Shown here: positions 10,891 through 23,300 of the stretch, piece by piece
Position numbering within the stretch: the first letter of the stretch is position 1
Layout of the letters: each line of letters starts with the position of its first letter
Source: Aelia acuminata
Taxonomy: Eukaryota > Arthropoda > Insecta > Hemiptera > Pentatomidae
Assembly: GCA_911387785.2 (NCBI GenBank)
Contig: OU426978.1
Location: forward strand, 185,419,994 to 185,483,993
Length of the DNA: 64,000 nucleotides
Reading direction: 5' to 3'
Notes under the pieces: model-generated
What the model saw: only the letters and a program-made list of their open reading frames with translations
What the model was told of the DNA's origin: nothing
Databases searched by the model: none
Program-made: the position numbers and the translations under genes

Positions 10891-12010
10891 GTCCGGGAGC
10901 TTTGGGCCAAAAAGGTGAATGATTTGAAGAAAATGTTTGATCATATAGGCTGAAAGTACTCGTTTCATAGATAATAACTACTAATAACAACTACTACTTT
11001 GAGGTATCAGGGGATTTGATAAAATATTCATAAAAATAACTACTTAGACTGGTAGGTACTTGGCAAAATTTATCTTTTATTTTAACACATGGAAGATTAG
11101 ATTAATTAGTTCAAAATGGTTAATACTTCAAAAACTGAAGTCTTAGCAGGAAGTAACCACTACGAATAATTTCCCGTTTTGATTTGTATTTCCCCCAGGA
11201 TTTAGCTAATGTTGTGTGTTCGGAGCTTAATTCCTGCTAAATTTGATGGTTAGCAACTTTTATCTAAAACATCTTTCATTTAAACTAGGTGCTTTTGAGT
11301 TAGAGGCGTTGGAATACGGTTTCCACAAAAATCGTAAAAGTTACAGATTTTTGGTGTACAGAACCCAGCTAAACCACTAAACCGATTTAAACTTCAAATA
11401 TATCATTCTATTTGTAACAGTTTAGCCTTTCATAGTAAGAAGAAAGCAATACTTTTTGATCTGTAATTGCCGAATTATATGCGAGAAACTGAAAAAAAAT
11501 TTCACGGATTTTAGACCACAAGGCGCTAAATACGTTCACGTTTTAATTACTTTGTCTCCACAGGAGTGGACTAATTTTAAAATTAATGAGATCGCTTTAA
11601 ACAGAATTCAATATTCTACAACTATTAAAGGTAACATTTTTTATTTTTAGTAACCCTCTTTTAACTGCAGGCTTGGGAACATGAGCGTAATTAATTTTTC
11701 CGCTAAAGTGGCTAAATTGACAATCGGCTTAGCTGTGAGGACCTCATTCGACGTGAAATTTAATGCCCTTTCTAAAATGAAGGGTGCTCATTTAGAAACA
11801 CTATTTCTTCTGCGATAAATCGTTTTCGAGTTATTAGCGAAAAATTGAAAAAAGTTCGAAAATGCCGATTTTGTTCGCCTATAAAATTTGATGGCAACCG
11901 ATCTGAGGTGGCAGACGTTCACATTTGTTGTCTCTGAAAAAGTACTTTCAGCCTATATGATCAAAAATTTTCTTCAAATCAGGCACCTTTTTGGCCCTCA
12001 GCTCCCGGAC
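10891..12010. mobile_element. TIR element of 1120 bp, TA duplication
   Basis: Outer ends GTCCGGGAGC (10891) and GCTCCCGGAC (12001-12010) are flanked by TA on both sides. The inverted arms are about 78 bp (10891-10968 and about 11935-12010) and include GGGCCAAAAAGGTG and TTTGATCATATAGGCTGAAAGTACT; they are similar but not identical. The interior has no transposase-like frame; the short frame at 11456-11650 is not supported. A non-autonomous DNA transposon. Confidence 0.7.
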
Positions 12011-12400
12011 TATCTCCCCTGACCCGGTATATCTTGGAATCTTAAATAGAAGATAAAATTATAATACTGTTTTTATACAACATTTTTTATGTTTTGTTTA
12101 TTTTATTTTATTTCTATTGATATAAATTGCCTAAACGGCGAGGAAGGGGAAGACAGAAAAAAAAAAAAGTAGAGAGGGTTATGAGGCTAAGTGAAGATTG
12201 GCCAAAACTATTTGCAGACAGAAAAATAGGACTTTTTTCCAGAAAAGAAAAATAAAGGTACTAAATTGATTAATTTTTTATAGGGATGGGAGGCATTACG
12301 ATGGGTTTCCGACGAAGAACAAGCTTGCGCAAAGACAAGGAATGAAATTTATTAATTAAATATTAAAATAAAAATATTAAAAAAAAAAAAAAAACAAATG
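12011..12400. other. Intergenic, SINE edge and low-complexity DNA
   Basis: Begins with a CTCCCCTGACCCGG stretch probably belonging to the interrupted SINE. The remainder is AT-rich with A runs. Confidence 0.4.
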
Positions 12401-12429
12401 TATCTGCTGAATGCTACTGGTAATAAATA

Positions 12430-13390
12430 AGAAGAACGGATAGTTGGGGGTGAGAGAAGTGGTGGCAGAAGTAATCACTATTCTTAAAAATACAGAGGTC
12501 CTGGTTGTGACAGCATCGATGCGGAAATTTCATATTACATAGGACCAGAGAAAAGATTCCAAGCGAGTGGACTATTGCTGTTATATGCACCGTGTTTAAA
12601 AAAGGATACCAGATTATTTATGAGAATTATAAGGAAATATCTCTGTTGGGTGAAGTTTATAAAGCTTTTGCGAATTCTCCTAACAAAAAGCAAAATAGGT
12701 CTGAATGTATCCTGGGTGAAGATCAGTGTGGCTTTGGACCAGGTAGGTTTGTTCACAGTGGACCATATCTCCTCCGTCCAACAAATGGTGGAACATTCTT
12801 ATGAATATAATATTGATCTGCGCCACCATCTTATGGGTATTAAGTAGGTCTATGACAGCATTAAGAGAGAATAGTTAATTAAAGTTATGCAGAAACGCGG
12901 GATCCCTAGTAAGCTGATGAGAATTAGTGGGATTACACTAGCGGATACTAAATGATTAGGTAAAAGACAGGGTATTTTACTTTAACGATATAACGCGGCT
13001 TAAGACAATATGATCCTCTATTTCCAGTCCGGACTAACCTGAATGACTAAACGAATAAGGTAGTCCGACACATTTACCCTATGATGATATTGGTATATGG
13101 GCAATGTGATGTGGGTAATAATGGTCATAACGGCTAGTACAAGAACAACACTTTCGGGAGCTTTAGAGAGTTTGAAAGGGCTGCAGCTAAGGTGGCATGT
13201 AGATGAATGATGGTTAGACGTTATACGTGGAAACATCAAGCTGTAAATTTTGGAAGTCATGTTTTTAGAAGGTTAAATTATAGCAGGCATAAAATGTAGG
13301 ATAAAAGGAGGTGTTATTTTGGACTACAGAAGCCACTGAAGTTCGGGGGGCTTAAGAACAGAGTAAAGGTTAAAATATGAAACAATAATT
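12430..13390 (+). pseudogene. LINE reverse transcriptase remnant
   Basis: Broken plus-strand frames show an RT finger/palm order: KYLCWVKF / ENYKEISLLGEVYKAFA, ILGEDQCGFGPGR (cf. EYQCGFRPGRS), EYNIDLRHHLMGIK (cf. YNIDLHxLFIDFK) and a VMQKRGIPSKLMRISGITLA stretch. Many stops and frameshifts; 5' and 3' ends not found. Different from the LINE at 1-1910. Confidence 0.75.
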
Positions 13391-14371
13391 AGGCCGCAGG
13401 AGAGAGGAGTTGCAAGGAGGCCCGTGTACTTGTAAGGCCGAAAACCAAGGGGAATGTATGTATACATAAGGTGTTGAATCTATCAATTCTTCTTCAGGAT
13501 TAAGATCGCCCACATTTGAATTTGAAGACTTAAAATCAAAAATAGGGCTAAACCACATAAAAGTCAGTAACATCAACATTAATAATTGAGAAATTTTTAG
13601 AATGCTGGTCGTGACTTTAATTTTTTTTTGGTCTTTTTTATTTTTTGTATTTGTCTCTTGACGCATTATTCGTATCCAAGCTTCAGCCGGCCGTAAGTAT
13701 CTAACTTTTTTTTTTTTGTTATAAATAAAAGGAATATAAATCCTTATGCTGATATTTAAAGTGTTTCGGGTTAGGCTTCTAACCGGCGTAGTCTCATAAA
13801 ATGAAAATGAAGAATTATATCCTTGATGAATAATAGCCATAATTTTCCGTCTTGACGTCCCTTGTTACTACTACAACCCCATCCCCTCATCCTATCCTGA
13901 AGGCCAAGATAAATGTTTTAAAAGTCCTCATTTATCTGGGCTTATCTCTAGCTTAATATCTTGATAGGTTCCAAATTAATTCACCAATATCTAAAAAAAA
14001 AAGAATATAATTGACTATAATTGTTTAAAATTAAATATTAGTGGTTTATTTATTTTTTATTAAAGTTATTAAAAATTTAAATTTATTAAAGTGAAGGTTG
14101 ACATGGCTGGGATATGGAGGGTAGCTTTCGTTGGCGTTTGTGGTTGAACTTTCACCATTTTTCCCATATGGGTTTTTAAATCAATTAATTAATATTAAAT
14201 CAGCATGACTTAATATATCAAATTCCTTGTGAAAACTATGACATGTCTTCTTCTATCAGCATCACTTCTATAGACCTAAAAATTCAGTTTTTCAATCTTA
14301 AAAATAACCTCAAATCCAAATTCCATAATCCAACACCACAATATCACACTCGAAAAAAGATTATATTTTTT
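13391..14371. other. Intergenic, nothing recognised
   Basis: A minus-strand frame at 13370-13840 is long but lysine/serine-rich and resembles no family I know; I do not support it as a gene. Confidence 0.4.
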
Positions 14372-15369
14372 ACTTTCACTAACCTATCTTTGAAATATAT
14401 AGTAAGGGAAAGTATTGCGATCGTGAAAAGGTTCGACTTCCGGTTTTCAACGGAAATGTGCGTTTTGGGGTCCGTTGAGTCCAAATAAGCAAGTCCCGCG
14501 AAATATTCTGTGTATGTAAACAGACTAGCACAAAAACTATAGGCCGTACGAACCTGAAACAGGGATTTAATGTAAGTATATGCCCAAGATGAACCAGCGA
14601 AAATTTCATCAAAATTTATCAAACGGAGGGGGCACTTTATTTCATAAATTTTGTCTCATTTTTACGTTTTTTTTCGATTTTCTCAAAAAAGGCTCTAACG
14701 ATTTAGATTAAATTCGTCATATTTAATCATAATCAAGTATTCTTGATTACAAGGAGGTTTAAGGAGGATCATCATAAAATGTTTTGATGGGGGTTGGAAT
14801 GACGAAGGAAATTCTTTTGTTATCCTATGAAGTACCTTAGATTTTTTTTTTTATATGGAGAAATTAACTGTCTCTTATTATGCTTAAAAATAAGAAATGG
14901 ATAAATATGAAAAAAATGAATAAACACACAAAGGAGAATAAAAAAAAAAATATGGCAACTCATAAATACGTTGAACCCATGCATTTGCAGTAGGTACGCC
15001 TTCAACGACAGACCGTTGTTTTTAAGTAAATGCGTTTTGTTCATGGAAAAGAGCTGTCAACGTGTTTTGGAACACAATGGAAAAAACAATTGTCTAGTTT
15101 GTTGTAGGAACTTGTTTAGTTCCATAATAGATTTCTGGAGGCAATATTAATCGTTTTAGAGGAACAGAAAAGTACTGAGAGCTTTGATGTTTTGCAATAC
15201 AAATTATAATACATACTGTACTTTGGAGACAAACAAAAATAAGTGAATAAAAGTGGAAAATATTGTGTAAAATTGCTAAATGGCGTTTACAAATTGATGT
15301 AAACACGTCGATTTCTAATCTAAATAGGTTGGTAAGTGAAAATTGTGTGTTGCACGCATCACACTAGAT
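14372..15369 (+). mobile_element. Subterminal-IR repeat element, full copy 3
   Basis: ACTTTCACTAACC at 14372-14384 (one change from the 13-mer), an internal segment homologous to copy 1 including the GTTTTCAACGGAAATG region, GGTAAGTGAAAAT at 15331-15343, and a 3' hairpin region GTGTTGCACGCATCAC (two changes from the palindrome) ending ACTAGATTTTT. One tandem unit only, so the central repeats vary in number between copies. Confidence 0.75.
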
Positions 15370-15505
15370 TTTTATATTTGACAATGTAAAAAATAATCCA
15401 TCATGGCGTGTAGTTTTATTTCTCTATTTAGGTAGTTATTATGCAAGGTGGTTGTTATGAAAACTTAATTTAGTTACCATGGAAACAAATTATTTCTATC
15501 AAATA

Positions 15506-15647
15506 GGTTTGTTCCAACAAGCACTTAACACACGTAGACAACTCTTTCACAGGCGTATTACAGTTTACTTGTTAATAAGGGCTTTAGTAAAGTACTGCGC
15601 ACGCGAAAGAGTTGTTAATGTGTTATAAGTGCTTGTTGGAACAAACC
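15506..15647. mobile_element. MITE of 142 bp, TA duplication
   Basis: TA (15504-15505) and TA (15648-15649) flank inverted arms of about 45 bp: GGTTTGTTCCAACAAGCACT... and ...AGTGCTTGTTGGAACAAACC. The centre is about 50 bp. No coding capacity. Confidence 0.8.
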
Positions 15648-15650
15648 TAA

Positions 15651-15941
15651 TAATATTGTTGTTGTTTGTTTAACGTCCCTTTTTGCTACTTAGGGTAATC
15701 AGACGATGCTACAGAGGGAGTTCTAAATTTAGCCTGTCCAAGTATAATTAGGATAGGGATCTTTAACGAGTACCTGAAATCGTACAGGCTCGGGACCTCC
15801 ATTTTATGTCCTATCCGAGGGACGGCATAGCCAAGGATTTTTCATTCCCTTTAAAAAATCCTAGGACCACCACGGGACGCGAACCCACGACCTTTCGTAT
15901 TGTAGGTTGCCATGTTAACCACTACACCACACGTGACCCCA
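15651..15941 (-). mobile_element. tRNA-derived SINE
   Basis: On the minus strand: A box TGGTGTAGTGG (about 15917-15929), B box GGGTTCGCGTCCC (about 15874-15886), body, then GGGACGTTAAACAAACAACA with an (AAC)n tail abutting the MITE at 15647. The duplicated body (GTTAAAGATCC, GTAGCATCGTCTGATTA) is found again in part at 51710-51860. Confidence 0.8.
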
Positions 15942-16084
15942 TATTTTTTATGAAAATATATAAAGTATTTATGCTGAAATTTGGGGAATACATAAATCTT
16001 ACGAATTTATAAACTAAATATTATTCTTTCTGAAATTCTAAGCTTTCCAACAGTATATCATACATATATCATACTTCACTCACT

Positions 16085-16650
16085 AACGAAAATTGAAATT
16101 TTCATCTTGCGGAAACACTTCTCTTTATTTCTCTTGTATATTTTTATCAAATTCTTTCATATTTCGCCATTTCTTATTACTATGCACAATGAGAAAAAGT
16201 CAAGTTTTCCACAAAAACAAAATCAAAGCCCCATCGCCATTAAAGCCCCATCAGAACATTTTTATTATTATAAAACCTACCTGATATTAAAGAATATTTG
16301 ATTCTCATTAAACAAGACGATTTCAATCGTTAGAACCGCTTTTGAGAAAATCGGAAAAAATTTGAATATTAGGCAAAATTTATGAAATAAAGTGCCCCTC
16401 CTTTTGATCGATTTTGATGAAATTTTCGCTGGTTCATCTAGGGCATATTCATACATTTTGCCGTCACCTCAAAATTTTGGTACATATTTGATGTATGTAC
16501 ATCAAATACCTAATTTCAGGTTCGTCAGGTTTGTTGTTTGTGAGCTAGTCTGTTCATACACCCACAGACCATTTTGCGGGACTCAGAGGACCCAAAAACG
16601 AGTATTTCCGTTGAAAACCGGAAGTCAAAATTTTTTACGATCGCAATAGG
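16085..16650 (-). mobile_element. Partial subterminal-IR repeat element
   Basis: Reverse-strand fragment with the family's internal region (GGAAAAAATTTGAA, TTTTGATGAAATTTTCGCTG, GGTTCGTCAGG) ending at TTTTTTACGATCGCAATAGG near 16650, just short of the 5' terminus. Confidence 0.65.
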
Positions 16651-16845
16651 AGGTTAAAGCGGCAGTGGCCACTTAGTAAATATATGTCAGTAAGTATGCA
16701 TATTCCGGAGTTCTGGCAATGGCCAGATTCTTCGCCATTATTTATTTGTATTGGTTGTAAATAAAGTGTGAATGAATTCAATTAGCAATTTTACCATTTC
16801 TCAGAATTCAATAATAAAAAAAAAGAAGGCAAATGATAGTAAAAA

Positions 16846-17346
16846 TCTGGTGCAATGGGAGTAACACACTATATTGACTTACTAAACAACTTGGAGTAGA
16901 GATTGAAGAGTTTAGTTCACTCACTAAAGAACTATAAAATAGTTCTTATTCTAAACTGTGACATCATGGAAATGCAAAACATTACTTTATGGTGTCTATT
17001 GTATATGTCTCTCTTACGTTATTAAGAAAACTTCATTTTGTTACTATGGAAAAAAATAATTTCCATTAAATAATATGAAAGTAGAAATTATTAATTTTTC
17101 AGGCATATATAAAATATTTGCCAATTTATAAATTAAATTTTATTCTTTCAAAAGTTAGACATCGTTCTCTGACTTATTTGTTTGTACACAACCACAGACA
17201 CACCATTTTGCGAGAACTGGTTATCCGTACATGGGTTAACCCCAAAGATAGATTTCCCTTGAAAACCGGATGAACATACAATATTTATATACATTATGTA
17301 CTTATAATTATTGTATTATATATTTCGTATATAGGTAAGTGAAAGT
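16846..17346 (-). mobile_element. Subterminal-IR repeat element, internally deleted
   Basis: Reverse-strand copy with both ends: TCTGGTGCAATGGG at 16846 and GGTAAGTGAAAGT at 17334-17346. About half length; the central tandem units are missing. Confidence 0.7.
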
Positions 17347-20300
17347 AATAAATTTTAAAACAGTCTCAATATAAAAATCCTATTGGAATGTAATAACTCT
17401 AAAAAGGTAAAGGAAAAGAATAGTTAATGATACCAGTACCTTTATTTTCAAACCAATAATAAAGGAGAAAAACATAAAATAAATTAAAATTATAATCATA
17501 GGTAACAAAATCTTATAAATTATTTTAAAAAATATGTGATAAACCAAAAATACAAAACTTAAACTCATAAGAATAACATGCAGTACTAAATTATTTAATA
17601 TAACATGCAGAAACGCATCATTATGAACAATCAGAGGGTTATTACAACAAACTTGATCGCTCAAGCTTATACTAATCAAAACAAGGAAACAGCAAGATAC
17701 TTTATGTATTTAACAAAATAATATAATTTAAAAAAATTGAAATGAAAATTAAAATAAAAATTTAAACTCTGAAACCAATCAATGATTGCATATCCGCATA
17801 TTAATACTAAAATTTCCAAAAAAAAAAAAAAAAGGCTGTAATATGCTTTAAAAAAGGGGAATGAATTACATTATGCCTAAACTATTAAATCAACCATAAA
17901 ACACATCCAATCAAAATTTTCTCCATACTTAATTTTATATGGAAATACAAATTTTAAAGACCCAACCTATACATAAATTAAATAATTCATCAGAAATAAT
18001 TGAAAAAAAAAACACAATAAATACAGACAATAGACACTAATAATGAAAAAAAAATTGATAAACTTTTATGTAAAAAAGTTGTTAGATATACCAAAAAACT
18101 TTGGCTTAAAGGAATTTGCGTATTGATCACATAATGTTATCTTCAAAAACATAGCAATCACATATTTTTTTTTCTTTGTTCACAGCCCTAAAAAAAAAAA
18201 AAAAAAAAAAAGAGACACCGACTATTAGACCATTGAAACAAATTATTAAAATGTGTCGCGCATTTATTCAAAGTTTTGAGCAGTGAAAAGTACATAAATT
18301 AAAAATTTTGCCATAAATTAGCTTAGACTAAACATAAAATTCACATTTAAATGAATATAAATATATTTCAATATATAAATCTATAACATATGCATAACTA
18401 TATATATATTTATATAACATGCTTCCTTATTCCTAAAAATATTTAACAATATAATGTACAACCAATTAATAAATATTTATAGATACATTACTAGAAATAT
18501 TTCCCTATAATACTTAAATCACATCTTAAAAGAACGTATAATTGTTTATATTTTTTCATTATAAATAGGGAGGAAAGAAAGGTTGATTCGATAACCTTAA
18601 GTTTATCACATAGTATTAGAAATATTAAAATTTTTAATTTTTAAAAGTTTTTTTTATTTCAGTAAGCATCTTGAATCAACAGATCACGTAAAAAATCTCC
18701 AAGGTGCACTTTGATGATTCGTGGTCATGATTCTCTAAGTTGGTAAGAGGATATTGAGAAAGATTATGTGATTGATCACTGAACTAAAAGAGGAGATCAG
18801 GGGGCCTTTGAGATAATGAAGGATTAGAGCCTTTAAATTTATACCAGATGACGGCAGAAACTGAAGTAGGTCAAAAAAATGTCTAAAATCAACTATTCAA
18901 ATTAAAGTATAGCTTGGCTAAAAAGGGAGGGACACCTGGTGTTCAGGTGAAAGGATTCACCCAAATGAGATATACCTAATTGTCAACCATAGTTTACAAC
19001 TGGCAGTGAGTTGATAGTAAGCACAAAATGAAGTTGACACTGAATCTATTGTTACTGGAGCACTAACAAAAGTAAATAAACAAATAAAATAACTGAAACA
19101 TGAAGCAGTTAAACCATAATTAGAAAGTTAGTTTTAAGTAGTTAATCATTTGCTCATTAGAAGTGGAAAAACTCGATTCATAAAGTGATTAACTTTGCAC
19201 AATCCATCCTCTTAATATAATTTGGTATTTAATATTTCAAAAGTTATGAAAACGATATTTTTTATATACATTTAAAAAAATATGTACAAAAATTTAATTT
19301 ATTTTAAATTAAAAATCATAATTTACCGATATTTTATGGATTGTAATTTACACCACCTTAAAACAGAGATTATCTAATTTTTATAACATTAAATTTAATA
19401 TTACAAGGATTTCAAATACCAAATATTGTTTGAAATTCAAAAGCATTCAACAAACCCAGGTTACAACTAAAGTCAGAATAAATCCTTGAAATGAAATATT
19501 GCTGTATCACACTCCAATGAATTATATATTTGTAATAATGTTTGTCAAGCGCAATCGTAAGAATTCAATAATTTCATTCCCATTGGAGATTAAAAGTCAA
19601 TAATTATTTTTTCTAGGGTTATATTTTCGATTCAAAAATTAACATAACTCTTAAAAAACTACTTAATGCCAAAAAAGTTCAATCAGTAAATACTTGACAG
19701 ACTCATTTATCAAATTACCTGACAAAACACAATACAATTGGCAGACAATTGAAAATAGCACAGATTTAGCTTAATGCTCCATGGTTGTTAGTTTTAATTT
19801 CATAGCATACTTTATAGAGAATTAGAAAACAGATTGTCATGTTTGAAAGAAAACTATAAAAAAATTGATTGCTGACATATAATAATTAGACGATAGGTAT
19901 TAAAAGCGAATAATATATGATACAATTTTTAAAGACAATACGATTTACATATCTACATATCTTCCTTAAATGTAAGGCTTCGAATTTTGTGGAGGATTAA
20001 TCATTCTTTTATTTTAAATAGGTAAGTTATTTTATATCTAATATTGATAATCAAAAATAATGAACCAAAATTGATATAATGAATTAATAAGAAAAATATA
20101 GATGACCAAGGAGGAAGATTAATAGAATAAGCTATCCCTATCAATTCAGCCATATTCTCTGGTAAGAAACCTCATTTATTTTACTAACTGCCAAATTAGC
20201 CATCTTGTTAATGGAAATTGAAGCAAAATATTAAAATTTAGAACTGTGGAGCAATCTTGAAAGTCCAACAACAACTACCGCAATCTGAGAAGCTTGCCAT

Positions 20301-23300
20301 GCTAAGGCCAGACTTAAGATGAGACGCAGCTCAGTGACGCGGATGAACTTAAAACGGAAGAGAAATTAATTGAGGCAGTTAGGAGCAGAGACATTTTATA
20401 TGATACATCACAACACGACCATTTAAAAGTCAAATTATAAAATTTGTCTATAAGGATGAATCCTCCATGTATTCCTTTTAATTAAATAACAACTTTTTGG
20501 AAGTCTTTCTTGCAATAATGTTGTTATTAATTAATCTTCAAGATCATCAGAACTCTAGTCTTGCACACTTACCAACTCTACCTTAAAGGTCTGCAGCGTC
20601 CCAACTTACACCCGGCTTAAAGAAAATTACAATTTGATAGGTATTGTAACATGTTCAGCACCTACTTATTCCAATTAATGAAGTTTAGTATTTCTAAGTT
20701 GCGGTTAATAAATTTTCTTAATTAAAGCAACATTAGTAAAAGAACTGTAGTCTTGCATTGTTTCAACCTCTATTACATATTTTTACTTCTTAATTGGACC
20801 ATTAGTAGACAGGAATATTTTAAGAAACAATAACTTGTGGTCTGATATGAAGACTGAACCTAATGATGGCTAATCTTCAAAAAAAATGTTATTAATTTTC
20901 AATTTGTTCTCAATCTTACAAATTCTAGTCAAGATAAAGCATGGATATTCCATATTTACAGAGAAAAACTTATCTACATAAAATGTTCCTAAATTCTTGA
21001 ATTAGTAAGTATTCAAAACTGAAATATTCAAGAAACAAAATAATAGAGAGAATCATAATAATAAAAAAAAAAATATATATCCAAAACAAATAAAAATCAC
21101 CCTGAAAGCTGGTTACTAGACTAACTCCATGCCTAACTTAGATGGAAGACTTTTATTACATATATATTTATAATTGCATAATTTATATAAATACCAACTT
21201 TGTGATGTACCATTTAATCATTACATAATGAAACTACATAAACCTAAAACCTTTATATAACATTTTTTTTTAGGAACTTAAAATTTTCATTATATCTATC
21301 TTAAAAAATATTAGCTGTGTTATTTACTGGTAGTAGGAGGAAACTGGATAGAGGCATGGCTAGTTAGGGCCAATGAGGATTGTGCATGGTTGATGCTTTT
21401 CTTCCCACCTATCAGGAGAGACACAGTACAACTGTTTGTTTAATGCAACAGGTATCACTTTGTGCATTCAACAATGACAGGGGAGAGAATCAAATCAGGT
21501 CATATGTTACTAACATTGCAAGCTCACGATATGATTTCACGCAACCGAAAATATTTAAAAGGAGAAATCACTCACCATTCCTGCTATTTCTTTCAGTAAA
21601 GTGATTATATGAATGGTGACTGCTACTAATGTTTTTAAAAAACAGTTATGCGAAAATGAAAAAATTAAGACAACAAAAGGAGATTAGTGACTCCATAATT
21701 CAGCAAAAAACATGCAAAACAACCAAATCATAAATCTGCTTTAGATTCTTTCCAAGAAGTTGTTGGTTAAGAGGCAGATTGATACTTTTATGAGAGAAAA
21801 AAAACATTCACTTGTACTGCGTTTTTTCACTTCATTGAGGAAAGCAGAACTTAGTTGGGTAAAGAGGTGGACCTTTGGCAACATTGCTATCCTTCCTCTT
21901 ACCATCCTGGTGCCATCAAAAAATGAAAAAAAAAGTTAAATGTATGAGAGAAAAAGTGCTACACCGTTTTGAAAATCAATAGAAATGAAGGAGTATAAAA
22001 AGTTTTATATTACTTTTATTGTGATTCCTATCAGAGTATTATATACATATTTTAGTATACAATTTTTATCCCTGATTTAAATTGAGAGAAGTAGATGAAG
22101 TAGTTTTTTATATTTTGATATGAGAGAAAATATCAGCAGCTGTTTTTCCATAGCAAGTTATTCAGAAATTATTTAAACTGCAAACCATAAAACGGTAAAA
22201 ATAGGACCATTAATTTTATGAGCAACAATATAAAATTAATAGAATCTGTGGATAAAATTATATCATAATTTAATCGTAGTCCAATATAAACACTATTCAG
22301 TCATTTACCAACATAGCTAATTAGTTACTATTACAGTATATCTTCCATTAAACGGAATGGTTGGAGACTGGGCCATTCTTCCGTTTAGCCGTGGCTCACA
22401 TTAAAGAGAGCATTATTTCAAAAAGAAAGAATAAAAAAATGCCTTACAGCTATATATTTGGAAGGAATGTGTTAACTACCAAAATTAAAAAAAAAAAAAA
22501 AAAGAACTCTGGAAACGAAAATTAAAATTAAAAAAAACTAAAGGCTTTCTCTGTTTGCCAGCCATACTCTTGCACAACAAAACAATCAGCCCATCTTTCG
22601 CTTTCTTCCATCAAGTACACTATTCTCTTTTCAAAACTTATGATTTCGTGGAAATACTTTTAAAAAAGAGGCTAGAGTCTCCTCACCTCTTCAAACATTC
22701 AAAATTTTCAATGAGTGACGCAAGTTTTTTTCATCTAATCACTAATGAGTTCTTTTTCAACGTCTAATCCTTCACCACTAATCTGCTTCCAAACACTATT
22801 TTGACACTTTTAAATTTATCTGGCCAAAAATTTGATGTTTTAATTTACTTTCATTAAATTTTTCAACTAATTTTAAAGCTCCAGTTTGCAAAATTGCACC
22901 TGAAATTGTTGGCTTTTCATCGCGCACTAGCGAGTCATTTATACGGCAGGTTGTAAATTTTTTTCAAAATCGGGGGCCTTGTGTATTTTTACTAAAGAAT
23001 ATTTTGCACCCATTTTTCCAATATTTTTGATAAATTCTTCAGCACATTATAAATTTGAGTTTTGCGACATTGGAATTTTGATACCATATAGAGAAGGGAA
23101 AAAGGGAAATACCTTGAAAAGAGGTAAGAAAACATTTGGGAAAATCACCGAGAACGGTAAGTAACAGTAACAGAAAATGATATTAAGCCATGGATTGAAA
23201 ACAACAGAACATAGTGATCCTAGGATTTGCAGATCTAAACAACTAATTTTTTGGATATTGAGAGGGATTTTGCCTATTTACTTGGAACAAAACTTTCCGT

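Noticed and set aside
13370..13840. 156-codon minus-strand open frame
   Set aside because: Low-complexity Lys/Ser/Thr-rich content, no recognisable domain, no splice or promoter context.
21330..21620. Less AT-rich block as a separate gene or a FUT8 terminal exon
   Set aside because: No coding resemblance in any frame; FUT8 already ends with the conserved FPTY tail at 25069.
22350..22400. Short inverted repeat TAAACGGAATGG / CCATTCTTCCGTTTA as a MITE
   Set aside because: Arms of only about 12 bp with a three-base gap, no target duplication and no second copy seen.
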